This document shows, in pieces, positions 25,293 to 33,968 of a stretch of 33,968 bases of DNA (positions are counted from its first letter, which is position 1; the number at the start of each line of letters is the position of its first letter). The notes under the pieces were generated by a model. The model saw nothing but the letters and a program-made list of their open reading frames with translations, had not been told where the DNA came from and searched no databases. The stretch is from contig JAJPKM010000007.1 of NCBI GenBank assembly GCA_021323735.1, positions 1-33,968 on the forward strand. Reading direction: 5' to 3'. The stretch is from Gammaproteobacteria bacterium (GTDB lineage Bacteria; Pseudomonadota; Gammaproteobacteria; Steroidobacterales; Steroidobacteraceae). The translations under genes were made by a program, and so were the position numbers.

Positions 25293-26234
25293 ATGCTTGA
25301 CGGTGTAACCCTGGACCAGCTTCGTACTTTCATCGCCGCCGCCGAGCAGGGCAGCTTTTCCGCCGCCGGCCGCAAGCTTCGGCGCGCGCAGTCCGTTGTC
25401 AGTCAGACCTTGGCGAATCTCGAAGGACAGCTCGGCGTTGCCTTGTTCGATCGCAGCACCCGCTATCCGACGCTCACGGAAGATGGGCGCGCATTGCTCG
25501 AGAATGCACGCGCAGTGGCCGACCAGATGGACGGATTCAAGGCTCGCGCGAAGACCTTGCGCGAAGGGCTCGAACCGGAGCTATCCCTCTCGATCGATGT
25601 GATGTACCCCATGAGCGAGTTGATCGAGGCGGTCGACAAGTTTCGCGACACGTTCCCGCACACACCGCTGCGCATGGTGGTCGAAGTGCTCGGTGCCGTG
25701 ATCGAGCCCGTGCTGCAAGGCGCTTGTCAGATCGGCATCGTCGGTTCGCTGCCGGTCCTTCCCGAAGCCATGCACAGCGAGTTGTTGCTCGATGTGCCCC
25801 TGGTGACGGTGGTCGCGCCCACGCATCCGCTAGCCAGATACAAGGGCGTCGTTCCGCAGTCCGAACTGCAGCGGCACGTGCAGCTCGTGCTGACCGATCG
25901 CTCAACGCTGTCCAAAGGCCAGAACTACGGGGTTTTCTCTAAAAACATATGGCGGCTCGCCGACATGGGAGCGCGACACGCCTTTCTGCGTGCCGGCTTC
26001 GGCTTTGGGAATATGCCCCGATTCATGGTGGAACACGATATCGCCGGCGGCAGACTGCGTGTGATTCGCGTCCAAATGCCCAGCAATTCGAAGCCGCTGA
26101 TGCCGATGCGCGCGGTCTACCGGAACGATGCGCCGCCGGGCCCCGCGGGTCGTTGGTTGATTGACCGCCTCAAGGGGCGCAGATCAGTCCACCCGACTGC
26201 TGCGGCCAAGCGCCGATCGACCCAGACAACTTGA
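25293..26234 (+). CDS. LysR family transcriptional regulator
   Basis: This 313-residue protein has the N-terminal winged helix-turn-helix of LysR regulators (residues 4-62: LDQLRTFIAAAEQGSFSAAG through QSVVSQTLANLEGQLGVALFDR). An effector-binding periplasmic-protein-like domain follows from about residue 92 (LSLSIDVMYPMSELIEAV). The ATG at 25293 has GGAG and AGG nearby. Divergence from the NmrA-like reductase suggests it regulates that gene and perhaps yceI. The effector is unknown. A basic tail (RRSVHPTAAAKRRS) extends past the usual end. Confidence 0.95.
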   Translation: MLDGVTLDQLRTFIAAAEQGSFSAAGRKLRRAQSVVSQTLANLEGQLGVALFDRSTRYPTLTEDGRALLENARAVADQMDGFKARAKTLREGLEPELSLSIDVMYPMSELIEAVDKFRDTFPHTPLRMVVEVLGAVIEPVLQGACQIGIVGSLPVLPEAMHSELLLDVPLVTVVAPTHPLARYKGVVPQSELQRHVQLVLTDRSTLSKGQNYGVFSKNIWRLADMGARHAFLRAGFGFGNMPRFMVEHDIAGGRLRVIRVQMPSNSKPLMPMRAVYRNDAPPGPAGRWLIDRLKGRRSVHPTAAAKRRSTQTT

Positions 26235-26410
26235 CCGCGTGCCCACATGAGGACTCACAATTTTGGGGTGCAACTGCCGGCAATCAGCACCGGATGCGGC
26301 AATCTCCCATGTGTACGCTCTGCATCCTTTAGAATCCTCCTCGAACATCCGGCGACCTGGATCGCCGAGCAGGTGATGTTGGATTCTTCCAATTCGGAGC
26401 CTCGTTCCCC

Positions 26411-28120
26411 ATGCTGCCCTTTCTGATGGTTCTGGTGATTCTTGGCTTGTATGTCGTCTTGCTGGGCGGCTGGCGCCGAGATCGAAGACTTCTGGGCGAA
26501 GCACGCAGCGCCTTGCGAGTTCTGGGCGCCGAGCGAACGGATGAATTGGCGAAGGCCAATGAGGGTGTGCTTACCGATATCACTGAGCGCAAACGCGCCG
26601 AGGAAGAACGTCAGGCCTTGTCGCGCAACTTGCAAGAAAGCAAAGCCTGGCTCGAGGAAGCCCAGCGCGTCGCTCACGTCGGCTACTGGGTATGGGACCT
26701 CGATGCGAATCACCTGATCTGGTCGGACGAAACCTACCGCATATTCGGGCTGTCGGCACAGGAACATACCATCGACATCGACAAAGTCCGCGAAATGATC
26801 CACCCCGATGATCGCGAACGTGTATTTCTGACAGTAGAAGAGTCCACTCGTTCCGGCGCGCGCGCCGACTGTGAGCACCGGCTCTTTCGTCCCGATGGGG
26901 AAATGCGTGTCGTCCACAGCCTGAGTGACTTGAAGAAGGACTCGTCGGGACGAGCCTACCAAATGTTCGGCACGACTCAGGACATCACTGAGCGCAAACG
27001 TGCAGAGGAAGCCCTGCAACGAAACCAGTTTTACCTGAGCACGGGGCAAAGCCTAGCCCACATCGGCAGTTGGGCAACGAATTTCGTCACAGGGGAAATC
27101 GTTCACCTGTCCGATGAAACGTTTCGCTTGTATGGCTTCGATCCGGACCAAGGTCCCGTTCCATATGAGCGCCTTTACGCCGCCCTTCACCCGGAAGATG
27201 AACCAGCAGTGAGGGCGACTCTCGATAACGCCATCCGCACAGGAACGGACTATGACCACGAGTTCCGCGTTTGTCTTCCCGACGGCAGCATCAGATTCCA
27301 TCATGCCATAGGACATCGGAGCCCATCCGGAGAAATCGGTGAGTACGTCGGTGTCACGATGGATATCACCGAGCGGAAGCGGGCCGAAAAGGAGCGCGAA
27401 AGATTGCGCCAGGTAGAGACCGATTTGGCGCACATCAATCGCGTAAACATGCTGGGAGAATTGGCGGCCGCACTCGCGCATGAGGTCAAGCAGCCCATTG
27501 CCGCTTCGATCACCAGCGCCAACGCGCTTTTACGATGGCTCGAGCATGATCCCCCGGACCTGGGAAGAGCGCGGGCAGCGGCGAGGAGGATCGAGCAGGA
27601 TGGGAACCGAGCGGCTGACGTCATCAACCGGTTACGGTCCTTCTACAAGAAAGGGCCTCCCCCTGAACGCGAAATGGTGGATATCGGGGATATAGTCCGA
27701 GAGATGGCCGTCATGCTCCGAGACGAAGCCATGCGCAACTCCGTGACCATTCGTTCCGAGTTCGACGTAACCCTGCCGCAGATCTTGGCTGACCGCGTGC
27801 AGCTGCAACAGGTCCTCATGAACCTAATGCTGAACGCGATCGAGGCCATGAAAGACGCCGGCGGCGAATTGACGATCCAGTCGGCATTGAATTCCGAAGG
27901 CGATCTGCTCATTTCGATCACCGATACCGGCGTAGGATTGCCGAAGGAGAATACCGAGCGAATTTTTGATGCGTTCCATACGACCAAGCCGCAGGGGACG
28001 GGCATGGGTTTGGCCGTTACTCGTTCGATCTTGGAGTCTTATGGCGGGCGAATCTGGGCGACTGCCAATCAGGGGGCGGGGGCGGCCTTCCATTTCACTC
28101 TCCCCGTCGAAACCACCTAA
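26411..28120 (+). CDS. Membrane-anchored double-PAS sensor histidine kinase
   Basis: This 569-residue protein has one N-terminal membrane segment (1-20) and a short linker (ERTDELAKANEG...). Two PAS domains follow (about 85-190 and 210-317), each preceded or followed by the coiled DITERKRAE motif (56-64, 191-199 and 318-326). The kinase core has H357 in ALAHEVKQPI, N-box N475, DTGVGL at 505-510 and GTGMGL at 529-534. The HEVKQP variant of the H-box is common in FixL-like kinases. No periplasmic domain and no neighbouring response regulator are present, so it is an orphan. The sirtuin gene begins seven bases after its stop. Confidence 0.93.
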   Translation: MLPFLMVLVILGLYVVLLGGWRRDRRLLGEARSALRVLGAERTDELAKANEGVLTDITERKRAEEERQALSRNLQESKAWLEEAQRVAHVGYWVWDLDANHLIWSDETYRIFGLSAQEHTIDIDKVREMIHPDDRERVFLTVEESTRSGARADCEHRLFRPDGEMRVVHSLSDLKKDSSGRAYQMFGTTQDITERKRAEEALQRNQFYLSTGQSLAHIGSWATNFVTGEIVHLSDETFRLYGFDPDQGPVPYERLYAALHPEDEPAVRATLDNAIRTGTDYDHEFRVCLPDGSIRFHHAIGHRSPSGEIGEYVGVTMDITERKRAEKERERLRQVETDLAHINRVNMLGELAAALAHEVKQPIAASITSANALLRWLEHDPPDLGRARAAARRIEQDGNRAADVINRLRSFYKKGPPPEREMVDIGDIVREMAVMLRDEAMRNSVTIRSEFDVTLPQILADRVQLQQVLMNLMLNAIEAMKDAGGELTIQSALNSEGDLLISITDTGVGLPKENTERIFDAFHTTKPQGTGMGLAVTRSILESYGGRIWATANQGAGAAFHFTLPVETT

Positions 28121-28127
28121 CGCAGCC

Positions 28128-28868
28128 ATGTCGGCCATCCCCCGCCTCGCGGCACTTCTTGCCGGTTCGGCGCGAACCGTCGTGTTCACCGGCGCAGGCA
28201 TGTCCACTGAATCTGGAATTCCGGACTTCCGCAGCCCGGGTGGAGTCTGGAGCCGGATGAAACCGATCGACTTCGACACGTTCCTTCACCACGAAGACGC
28301 GCGGCACGAGGCTTGGCGGCGCACCTTTTCCGGGGTGGCCGGCTGGGTAGGCGCCAAACCGAATGAAGGTCATTTTGCCATTGCGCGTCTGGTGCGCACC
28401 GGCAAAATCGGCCACGTGATCACGCAGAATGTGGACAATCTACACCAGGACTCGGGCGTGCCCGCACATCAGGTGATCGAGCTTCATGGCAATGCCGGCT
28501 ATGCGACGTGCCTTATCTGCGGACTGCGGCACGAGCTCACAGACTTGCGCGTCCCGTTCCTGGAGCAAGGCACGCTGCCAAGCTGCCGAGCGTGCGGCGG
28601 CATCGTCAAGACGGCGACGATCTCCTTCGGGCAGCCGATGCCCGTCGAGCCGATGCGCCGTGCCGACGCTGCTTCGCGCGAGTGCGACCTGTTCATCGTG
28701 CTCGGCTCGTCGCTGGCGGTCTACCCAGCCGCCGCACTACCGATGGTCGCAAAGTCGAACGGTGCCGCGCTCGCCATTGTCAACCGCGAGCCGACCCACA
28801 TGGATGGCAGCGCGGATCTTGTCCTACACACTGAAATCGGCGCCGTACTGAAGGAAATTGTGCCCTGA
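28128..28868 (+). CDS. Sir2-family NAD-dependent protein deacylase
   Basis: This 246-residue sirtuin removes acyl groups from lysines using NAD. The NAD-binding motif GAGMSTESGIPDFR is at 22-35, QNVDNLH at 100-106 and the catalytic H120 is in ELHGN. A structural zinc site is formed by C128 and C131 (CLIC) and C153 and C156 (CRAC). C-terminal GSSLAVYPAA and IVNREPT complete the Rossmann fold. The ATG at 28128 was chosen because longer in-frame starts lie inside the kinase gene. The seven-base gap implies cotranscription with the histidine kinase. Confidence 0.95.
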   Translation: MSAIPRLAALLAGSARTVVFTGAGMSTESGIPDFRSPGGVWSRMKPIDFDTFLHHEDARHEAWRRTFSGVAGWVGAKPNEGHFAIARLVRTGKIGHVITQNVDNLHQDSGVPAHQVIELHGNAGYATCLICGLRHELTDLRVPFLEQGTLPSCRACGGIVKTATISFGQPMPVEPMRRADAASRECDLFIVLGSSLAVYPAAALPMVAKSNGAALAIVNREPTHMDGSADLVLHTEIGAVLKEIVP

Positions 28869-28970
28869 TGCAACTATCTCTAAACCGTCGCGTTAGATAC
28901 CAAAAGGAAGGGTAACCCCTGAGTGGCCCCCGCGCGTGCTCGCAGCGTGCCCTGGTTCATGAGGACCACG

Positions 28971-31109
28971 TCATCGGCATGCGGTCTGCCCGAGTTGGCG
29001 CCACAAATAAGTAAATTCCACCGCACGGGCAGTCGACCTGAGATGCCAGTCGCCGGGCGCCGGCCCGCCCGCAAGTTCCCAATAGTGCCCGCCCTGCGCA
29101 TCCTCAAAATACAGGTTGTCGTGTCCCTTCTCCGTAAGAAGAGCCGAAAATCGCCGCGCCTGCCCCGGCAACACGCGATCATCGTCCGTCGAAGTGATGA
29201 TGAGGGCCGAAGGGTAGCGAACATCCGGCGGCGCAATGTTTTGCATCGGTGAATAGCTGCTCAAGTACTGGCGCGCAACGCTGTCGCGAGGATCACCGTA
29301 CTCAGCCGTCCAGGTGGAACCCGGCGGGAATTCGATGAAATTCAGCATGTCGGTCAGAGGTCCGCCGACGATGACGGCATTCATGAGCTGAGGGTAGCGC
29401 TCCATGACGGCTGCGGCCATCAGTCCGCCATTGGAACGGCCCAATATCCCTGTGCGGCTCGGCTCCGTGACCCCGCGGCTGCGCAAGTCCTCGAGGACCG
29501 CAGCCATGTCATCGAACGCCAGATACCGCTTGTCTCGCATGATTCCCCAATGCCACTCGGGCGCGCGTTCGCCGCCGCCGCGAAGATAGGCATGCACATA
29601 GACGCCGCCGCGCTCCAGCCAGAGCCTCCCAAACAGCGGCTCGTAACGGGGCGTCAGCGGAACATCGTACCCCCCGTAGCCATAGACAAGAGTTGGCGAA
29701 CAGCGGTCGAACTTGAAGTCGCGGCGGCGCGTGACGCTATACGTGATGAGTGTGCCGTCGGAACTGCGCGCCTGGTTGTACTCCGTGAGGAGATTGGACA
29801 CATCGAAGAATGCGGGTTGTTGATACAGGGGCTGCTTTTCACTTCCGGTTTGCGGGTCAACCTGCACAATTCGGTCGGACAGGAGCGGAGATTGTTCATG
29901 CAGCAACAATTGGCCCTGCGCGATATCCATGATCTGGATGTATCGTCCACCCGGCCGTGGAATGGTCCGCGCCTCCCACCCGCCTGCCTCGCGCGGGGTC
30001 AGCTCAACCAGCCGACTCGAGTAGTCGTGAAGCAGTTCTACAAACAGGCGTCCGTCGCTGGACCGGGTGCTGCGAATCGCATCGTCGCCCGCGGGAGCAT
30101 AGATTACTTCGGCTGATGAAATCTTCCCCTCGCGCATCAATGCGTTCAGATCGATCGCAGCCAACGTCCCGTTGGGCACCACGACCCCACTCTCCAGGGT
30201 CCAGTCCCGGTTCGGACGGATCAACAGTTTGCCCGCGTGTACGCCCATGACAGCCGCGGCTTCCGGCAAGGCAAGCGGATGCGATTTTCCATCGAGCGAG
30301 ACCAGCTGATATTCGCGCCGCTCGAAGTCTTTGTGCCGAGCGGCGACGAAGTTGCCCGAGTCCGCTGCATTGACCAGCTCGGCATTTACACCGGCGTCCG
30401 AGTCGCGGCCCTCGAACAACGTGCGTGACGAACTCAACGGGGTACCGCGCCGCCATACCCGAATCGTGCGTGGGGTCAGTCCTTCCGTCATTTCGCGGCG
30501 AAGGAACGCGGGCGCGACGAGTAAAGTGTCTGCGTCGTACCACCACGTCTCGGTCTTGCTTTCCGGGACGTGAAAACCATTGCGGACGAACTGTTTGCGG
30601 TTCAGATCGAATTCCCGCTGCTCGGCTGCATCCTTTCCATTGCGAGACAGTGAAATAAGACAGCGGCTCTCCAGACAGTCGGCACCGGCGAATATGAATC
30701 TGGCATGCTCCGCTACCGCGAGCGCCTGGACGTCGATGACGGTCTCCCACTTCGGCGCCCCGGCGAAATAGTCACCTCGCCCGGTGCGTCGCCATACCCC
30801 GAATGGGCTGTCACGGGTCTGCCAATATTGGTAGACGTAGTCACCCATGAACGTTACCGGGGTGAGACGGCGGGGATCAGTCAGGATGTCAGCCGCCGCG
30901 CGCTCAAAGGTTGCGAAGCGCGGATCCGCCCGCAACTGCAGCAGGGTTTGCGAGTTCCGCTCCTCCAGCCACTTGATGGTCTGGGCACCGTGATCGTCGA
31001 GCCAGGCAGGCCCATGCTCCGGCGCGCCGCGCGCAATCGCTGCGAGCAGCGCAAGAGACATCACCGATATTCGAGCAAGGCTACTTACGCGGATTTTCAC
31101 GGGTTTCAT
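28971..31109 (-). CDS. Prolyl oligopeptidase family (S9A-like) exported serine peptidase
   Basis: This 712-residue protein has a signal peptide (KIRVSSLARISVMSLALLAAIARG), an N-terminal seven-bladed propeller domain (about 40-430) and a C-terminal alpha/beta-hydrolase domain. The nucleophile is S559 in GILGRSNGGL, the acid is around D643 in STDDDRVLPG, and H675 is in QGGHYWE. Members cleave short peptides after proline or similar residues in the periplasm or outside. The ATG at 31107-31109 begins the signal peptide; the ribosome-binding site is weak. It is convergent with the sirtuin gene (102-base gap). Confidence 0.93.
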   Translation of the reverse strand: MKPVKIRVSSLARISVMSLALLAAIARGAPEHGPAWLDDHGAQTIKWLEERNSQTLLQLRADPRFATFERAAADILTDPRRLTPVTFMGDYVYQYWQTRDSPFGVWRRTGRGDYFAGAPKWETVIDVQALAVAEHARFIFAGADCLESRCLISLSRNGKDAAEQREFDLNRKQFVRNGFHVPESKTETWWYDADTLLVAPAFLRREMTEGLTPRTIRVWRRGTPLSSSRTLFEGRDSDAGVNAELVNAADSGNFVAARHKDFERREYQLVSLDGKSHPLALPEAAAVMGVHAGKLLIRPNRDWTLESGVVVPNGTLAAIDLNALMREGKISSAEVIYAPAGDDAIRSTRSSDGRLFVELLHDYSSRLVELTPREAGGWEARTIPRPGGRYIQIMDIAQGQLLLHEQSPLLSDRIVQVDPQTGSEKQPLYQQPAFFDVSNLLTEYNQARSSDGTLITYSVTRRRDFKFDRCSPTLVYGYGGYDVPLTPRYEPLFGRLWLERGGVYVHAYLRGGGERAPEWHWGIMRDKRYLAFDDMAAVLEDLRSRGVTEPSRTGILGRSNGGLMAAAVMERYPQLMNAVIVGGPLTDMLNFIEFPPGSTWTAEYGDPRDSVARQYLSSYSPMQNIAPPDVRYPSALIITSTDDDRVLPGQARRFSALLTEKGHDNLYFEDAQGGHYWELAGGPAPGDWHLRSTARAVEFTYLWRQLGQTACR

Positions 31110-31358
31110 TCTCTATCGCTCGGCAGCCGTCTCAATGATGAATCCCTCGAAGTTGCCGCGTACCGTATGCCATGAACGGCAGCTTACTGGCAAGCACTCA
31201 AGGTCACCATGGTTTCCAGGTCGTTTCTCCTAATGATTTGTCTACCACTTGCCCCACACGCGTCTCTTGAATTCATGCTTGGCGTCGCAGTTGCCTTAGC
31301 GCAGCCATGCCCCGTGCCGCGATCCAGAATCCGTCATGGGAATGGCTCACTCAACGGC

Positions 31359-32939
31359 TCATCTTTCATCGACAGGGCCAAGAGAGATTGCCTGCCTTCC
31401 CATGAATCGTTCGATGATGTGCTCCGCAAGCATTTCCTCAAAGGTGCGCCTTTTGCTTATCGCTGTGTTGAGAAGCACGATAGCCGCAAAGTTTTCATCC
31501 TGGTTAAAAAAAGCGATACTGCTGTACCCGCCAGTCGCGCCATTGTGCCAATAAGCGAACTTGGAATTGAACATCCAAGCAAATGCAATCTTGGATCCCG
31601 ACCCCACGTCGGCTTGTAGCTTCTGGGACTGAATGATCGCAGCGGGAAGCGTTCGAGCATTCGGAGAGTTCAACAAATTAATCTTTTGCGGATGGAGTTG
31701 TGCCTCTAGATACTTCAACATGTCGCCCGCCGTCGATCGTACGCCTCCCGCACCAGCGAAAGCATTCAGATCCCAAGCATGAGCGGGTTGATGATTTGAA
31801 AGATGACCTGGGATGAAGCGATGCTCTTGACTCTCAGAAAGCGATATCGAAGTATCGTTCATGCCGAGCGGATCAGTGATCTCGCTACGCAGCAACTTCG
31901 CGTAAGTGACGCCAGCCCGATTCGCCAACCCTTGACCCAACAGACCCACCCCGACATTGCTGTAGAGAAATCCCGCGTCCGCCGGTTTCTTTACCCCGTG
32001 CTGCGCAACATATGTATAAAGGTCGGGGACAGCATAGTCAGCGTACGGATTACCCGGATCGGCCGGTTTGAAATTGTCAGGCATGCGCGGTAGGCCTGAA
32101 TGTTGCGTGACAAGGTCAAGCAGTGTGATTTCGGGGCCGTCCGGTTTCGCAACCGTGCCGCTGGGCAGCAACTCGCGAATCGGCTCGTCTAGCCGAACTT
32201 GGCCTTGCTGAACCATCTGAGCCAAAATCAAGCCGGTGAAGGTCTTTGTAATTGACCCTATCTCGAATATAGACTCTGGCTTCGCGGTACCGTAGGCAAA
32301 AACACGGCGGACGCCTTTTCTGACGAGGCCGATTGCGACACCTGCCGAAGTTGCTGGCGCGAGATCGCCTTCCTTGAGCGCCTGTGCCAAATCGCGCCTT
32401 AGCACTGATTCCATATCAGCGGCTTTGACTGGTGCTATTGCCTGATCATAGTGAACAGTGGGTGGCGCCAGCAGCGGTCGAAGCTTCTCCTGTCGCTCAA
32501 AAACTAAGGGCGCCTCGCCGCCTTGATTCCAAATGCCCGTGAGTGTTTTCGCGTCTTCGGAGATTCTGCCGGTCCAATGGCCCTTCACAATCGGAATGTC
32601 AAAAGATAAATTCCGGTCGGAATGGATGATGTTCGAACACGGAAGGCCAAAAGAATCCTGATCGAGGCTGTCCAGAGAACAAGCCAACTGACCGTCCTCG
32701 GTCGTAACCGTCAGTTGAATGCGCAATGTTACGGCCGGAGCATGCAATGTTCCGAGCCAAAATCCCTCAGCTGACGGGGATGTGTCCGGAGCGACCGCGG
32801 AGCTTCGTTGGGCGAGAACGAAATTGGAGAAAGCTAACGAGATTAGGAATGCTGCGAATCTCAAGTACGCTCTCCGCCATTCTACCGGCATTGCTAGCGT
32901 GACGGTTGCTCGTTTGCCGTCGCGTATTACCGGTTTCAT
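31359..32939 (-). CDS. Exported serine hydrolase, class C beta-lactamase-like with N-terminal beta domain
   Basis: This 526-residue protein has a long n-region and hydrophobic signal (about 18-43). A beta-rich domain of about 95 residues (57-149, EGFWLGTLHAP ... GIWNQGGEAPLVFERQ) follows; it occurs in front of several exported hydrolases. The beta-lactamase/transpeptidase-like domain has the S229-x-x-K232 dyad (SITK), Y326-S-N and H465-N-G in place of KTG. Such proteins are esterases, D-aminopeptidases or carboxypeptidases more often than true beta-lactamases. The start at 32939 has GGGGAAA upstream; 32891 would give a more compact signal peptide but lacks a ribosome-binding site. It is less GC-rich than most of the window. 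Confidence 0.88.
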   Translation of the reverse strand: MKPVIRDGKRATVTLAMPVEWRRAYLRFAAFLISLAFSNFVLAQRSSAVAPDTSPSAEGFWLGTLHAPAVTLRIQLTVTTEDGQLACSLDSLDQDSFGLPCSNIIHSDRNLSFDIPIVKGHWTGRISEDAKTLTGIWNQGGEAPLVFERQEKLRPLLAPPTVHYDQAIAPVKAADMESVLRRDLAQALKEGDLAPATSAGVAIGLVRKGVRRVFAYGTAKPESIFEIGSITKTFTGLILAQMVQQGQVRLDEPIRELLPSGTVAKPDGPEITLLDLVTQHSGLPRMPDNFKPADPGNPYADYAVPDLYTYVAQHGVKKPADAGFLYSNVGVGLLGQGLANRAGVTYAKLLRSEITDPLGMNDTSISLSESQEHRFIPGHLSNHQPAHAWDLNAFAGAGGVRSTAGDMLKYLEAQLHPQKINLLNSPNARTLPAAIIQSQKLQADVGSGSKIAFAWMFNSKFAYWHNGATGGYSSIAFFNQDENFAAIVLLNTAISKRRTFEEMLAEHIIERFMGRQAISLGPVDER

Positions 32940-33083
32940 ATGCTTTCCCCTGAATGCTGCTACGCATGCCTCGTCGAGACGGCGGTAGCGGGTGGACAAT
33001 GTCACGATCGGATCTTCAATCTTGCCCTCCGGCGTGACCGTGAGCCAACTCCCTGCCCACAGTCGCCGTTGAAGACTATTCTT

Positions 33084-33968
33084 TTATCGACTCGTCAACT
33101 GTTCCTTCATCTTGAACTCAATCGCTTTTGTTTGTATGGAATAATCAACTCCTTGGCCAACCGTATTGAGAGATCGCAAATAAGCCAAGTCCGCCGCCGT
33201 AATTGACTGCGATGCTTTGCGCGTGCAGGCGGTCGCCATCAGGTCAAGAATGCTTGGCAGTTCGCCACAATGATCAATCAGGCGGACTTGTGACAGAGTC
33301 AGCATGGCAATGTAGTCTGAGATTGCTCCCAGGGGATATCCCAATATCTTCCTTCCATCGACTACAACCAATGTGAAGAGAATGAAACTGTATACGTTGC
33401 TGGTAATATGGGTTGCCGAAGGTGCAATCAGCGGGGGCGCCCAAACACTATCGAGCACAACACCGGATAGATCCGCGTCAGATGCAAGGCCAGTTACATG
33501 CCACGCCTGAATAGGGCGGTCGATAGTTTTAAGCTTTTTAAGTTGCGCCGAGTAATGATATCCGAGTAATTCCGGATTTTGTTCGGCCAGCATGTCAATG
33601 AACCTTTGGGGCTCATTGGTGAAAATGACATGGACGTTTGGCCTGCATGGATTTCGCTTCTCTTGCGGAATTTTGACTGCCGCGGCAATCGCTTCGACTC
33701 GCGCCGAGACATAATCGTCAAACGCTGGAGGCAATCCTTCGGTCTTTACGCAGACAGCTTCTTTCCATCGTGACAGCGTACCCGTTACGCTGTCTTTGGG
33801 TTTGCTATGGGAATTGATGAAAATCTTGATATTGTCGCCGGCAACTTCGCTTGCGGTAGGGGGTCTCGGCGCGATCACGGTGATTTCTGCCAAGTCCGGT
33901 GGTGGTGCGGTTGGCAATGAAGTGATCTGTGACCACGCCGTGGAAGGACCGGAGAGGCATTCCGATGC
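33084..33968 (-). CDS. Hypothetical exported protein, 5' end beyond the window
   Basis: At least 294 residues are visible. The frame is open to the window edge with no ATG, and the TTG at 33917 is unlikely to be the true start. The upstream residues (GPSTAWSQITS) look like the end of a signal peptide, followed by a proline-rich linker (PTAPPPDLAE, APRPPTASE). Conserved-looking features are SRWKEAVCVKTEGLPPAF, CRPNVHVIFTNEPQRFIDML, RPIQAWHVTG and a C-terminal SDYIAMLTLSQVRL. I recognise this as a widespread uncharacterised family in proteobacteria (GTLxRWxxxxC / C.PNVxVxFT) but know no function. It is noticeably AT-richer than the window average. It precedes the serine hydrolase gene by 144 bases in the reverse direction of transcription, that is, downstream of it lies 32939. 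Confidence 0.75.
   Translation of the reverse strand, partial: ASECLSGPSTAWSQITSLPTAPPPDLAEITVIAPRPPTASEVAGDNIKIFINSHSKPKDSVTGTLSRWKEAVCVKTEGLPPAFDDYVSARVEAIAAAVKIPQEKRNPCRPNVHVIFTNEPQRFIDMLAEQNPELLGYHYSAQLKKLKTIDRPIQAWHVTGLASDADLSGVVLDSVWAPPLIAPSATHITSNVYSFILFTLVVVDGRKILGYPLGAISDYIAMLTLSQVRLIDHCGELPSILDLMATACTRKASQSITAADLAYLRSLNTVGQGVDYSIQTKAIEFKMKEQLTSR

Noticed and set aside
26411-26600. Deletion of a first PAS domain in the histidine kinase, suggested by an extra DITERKRAE motif near the N-terminus
   Set aside because: ERTDELAKAN followed by ERKRAEE is a normal coiled linker in such kinases, so no loss needs to be assumed.
26255-27049. 264-codon minus-strand frame opposite the histidine kinase
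   Set aside because: Covers the PAS coding sequence in reverse and has no recognisable domain.
31209-31619. 136-codon plus-strand frame with a signal-like N-terminus
   Set aside because: More than half lies antisense to the beta-lactamase-like gene, and there is no ribosome-binding site or motif.

Overview
The window looks like a chromosomal segment of a GC-rich gammaproteobacterium. The evidence is the tRNA-Leu / tig / clpP / clpX / lon gene order, gammaproteobacterial-type proteins throughout, and an overall composition that looks to be about 60% GC. A member of the Steroidobacteraceae/Nevskiales or a relative of the Xanthomonadales would fit, but that placement is inference from gene content. 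No phage, insertion sequence or CRISPR array is visible.

Left part (1-7141), all on the minus strand: tRNA-Leu(UAG), trigger factor, ClpP, ClpX and Lon form the classic protein-folding and ATP-dependent proteolysis block. Strong sigma-32-like promoters can be read directly upstream of clpP and of lon. In many gammaproteobacteria hupB follows lon. Here a FitA/VapB-type ribbon-helix-helix antitoxin and a PIN-domain toxin sit between lon and a tRNA-Val(UAC).

Middle part (7165-14377): an orphan MbcA/ParS/Xre-type antitoxin lies beside tRNA-Leu and is divergent from pyrF. It is followed by a threonine aldolase and a complete Xre-RES toxin-antitoxin module whose promoter overlaps inverted repeats. 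Next come a small helical protein, a decayed DapA-family gene with an internal deletion and a frameshift, a DadA-like flavoprotein (together suggestive of a degraded hydroxyproline or D-amino-acid catabolic locus), and a DUF885 lipoprotein peptidase.

Lipid and redox part (14407-25185): a long-chain-type acyl-CoA dehydrogenase divergent from an acetyl-CoA acetyltransferase, a thiolase-like protein without the nucleophilic cysteine, an alpha/beta hydrolase, an exported cupin, a PQQ-type sugar dehydrogenase that lacks any ATG/GTG/TTG start but has a well-placed ACG behind an ideal Shine-Dalgarno, a four-helix membrane protein, an aldo/keto reductase overlapping a phosphoribosyltransferase-like gene, and a YceI / NmrA pair divergent from a LysR regulator.

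Right part (25293-33968): the LysR gene, an orphan double-PAS histidine kinase almost touching a sirtuin gene, a prolyl-oligopeptidase-family exported peptidase, a two-domain class-C-beta-lactamase-like serine hydrolase, and a partial exported hypothetical protein running off the window. The last 2.6 kb is visibly more AT-rich than the rest. No intergenic stretch exceeds 300 bases; the longest is 31110-31358. I saw no fully convincing novel multi-gene system. The most unusual items are the three toxin-antitoxin-related loci clustered in 10 kb next to lon and two tRNAs, the ACG-start enzyme, and the DapA remnant.
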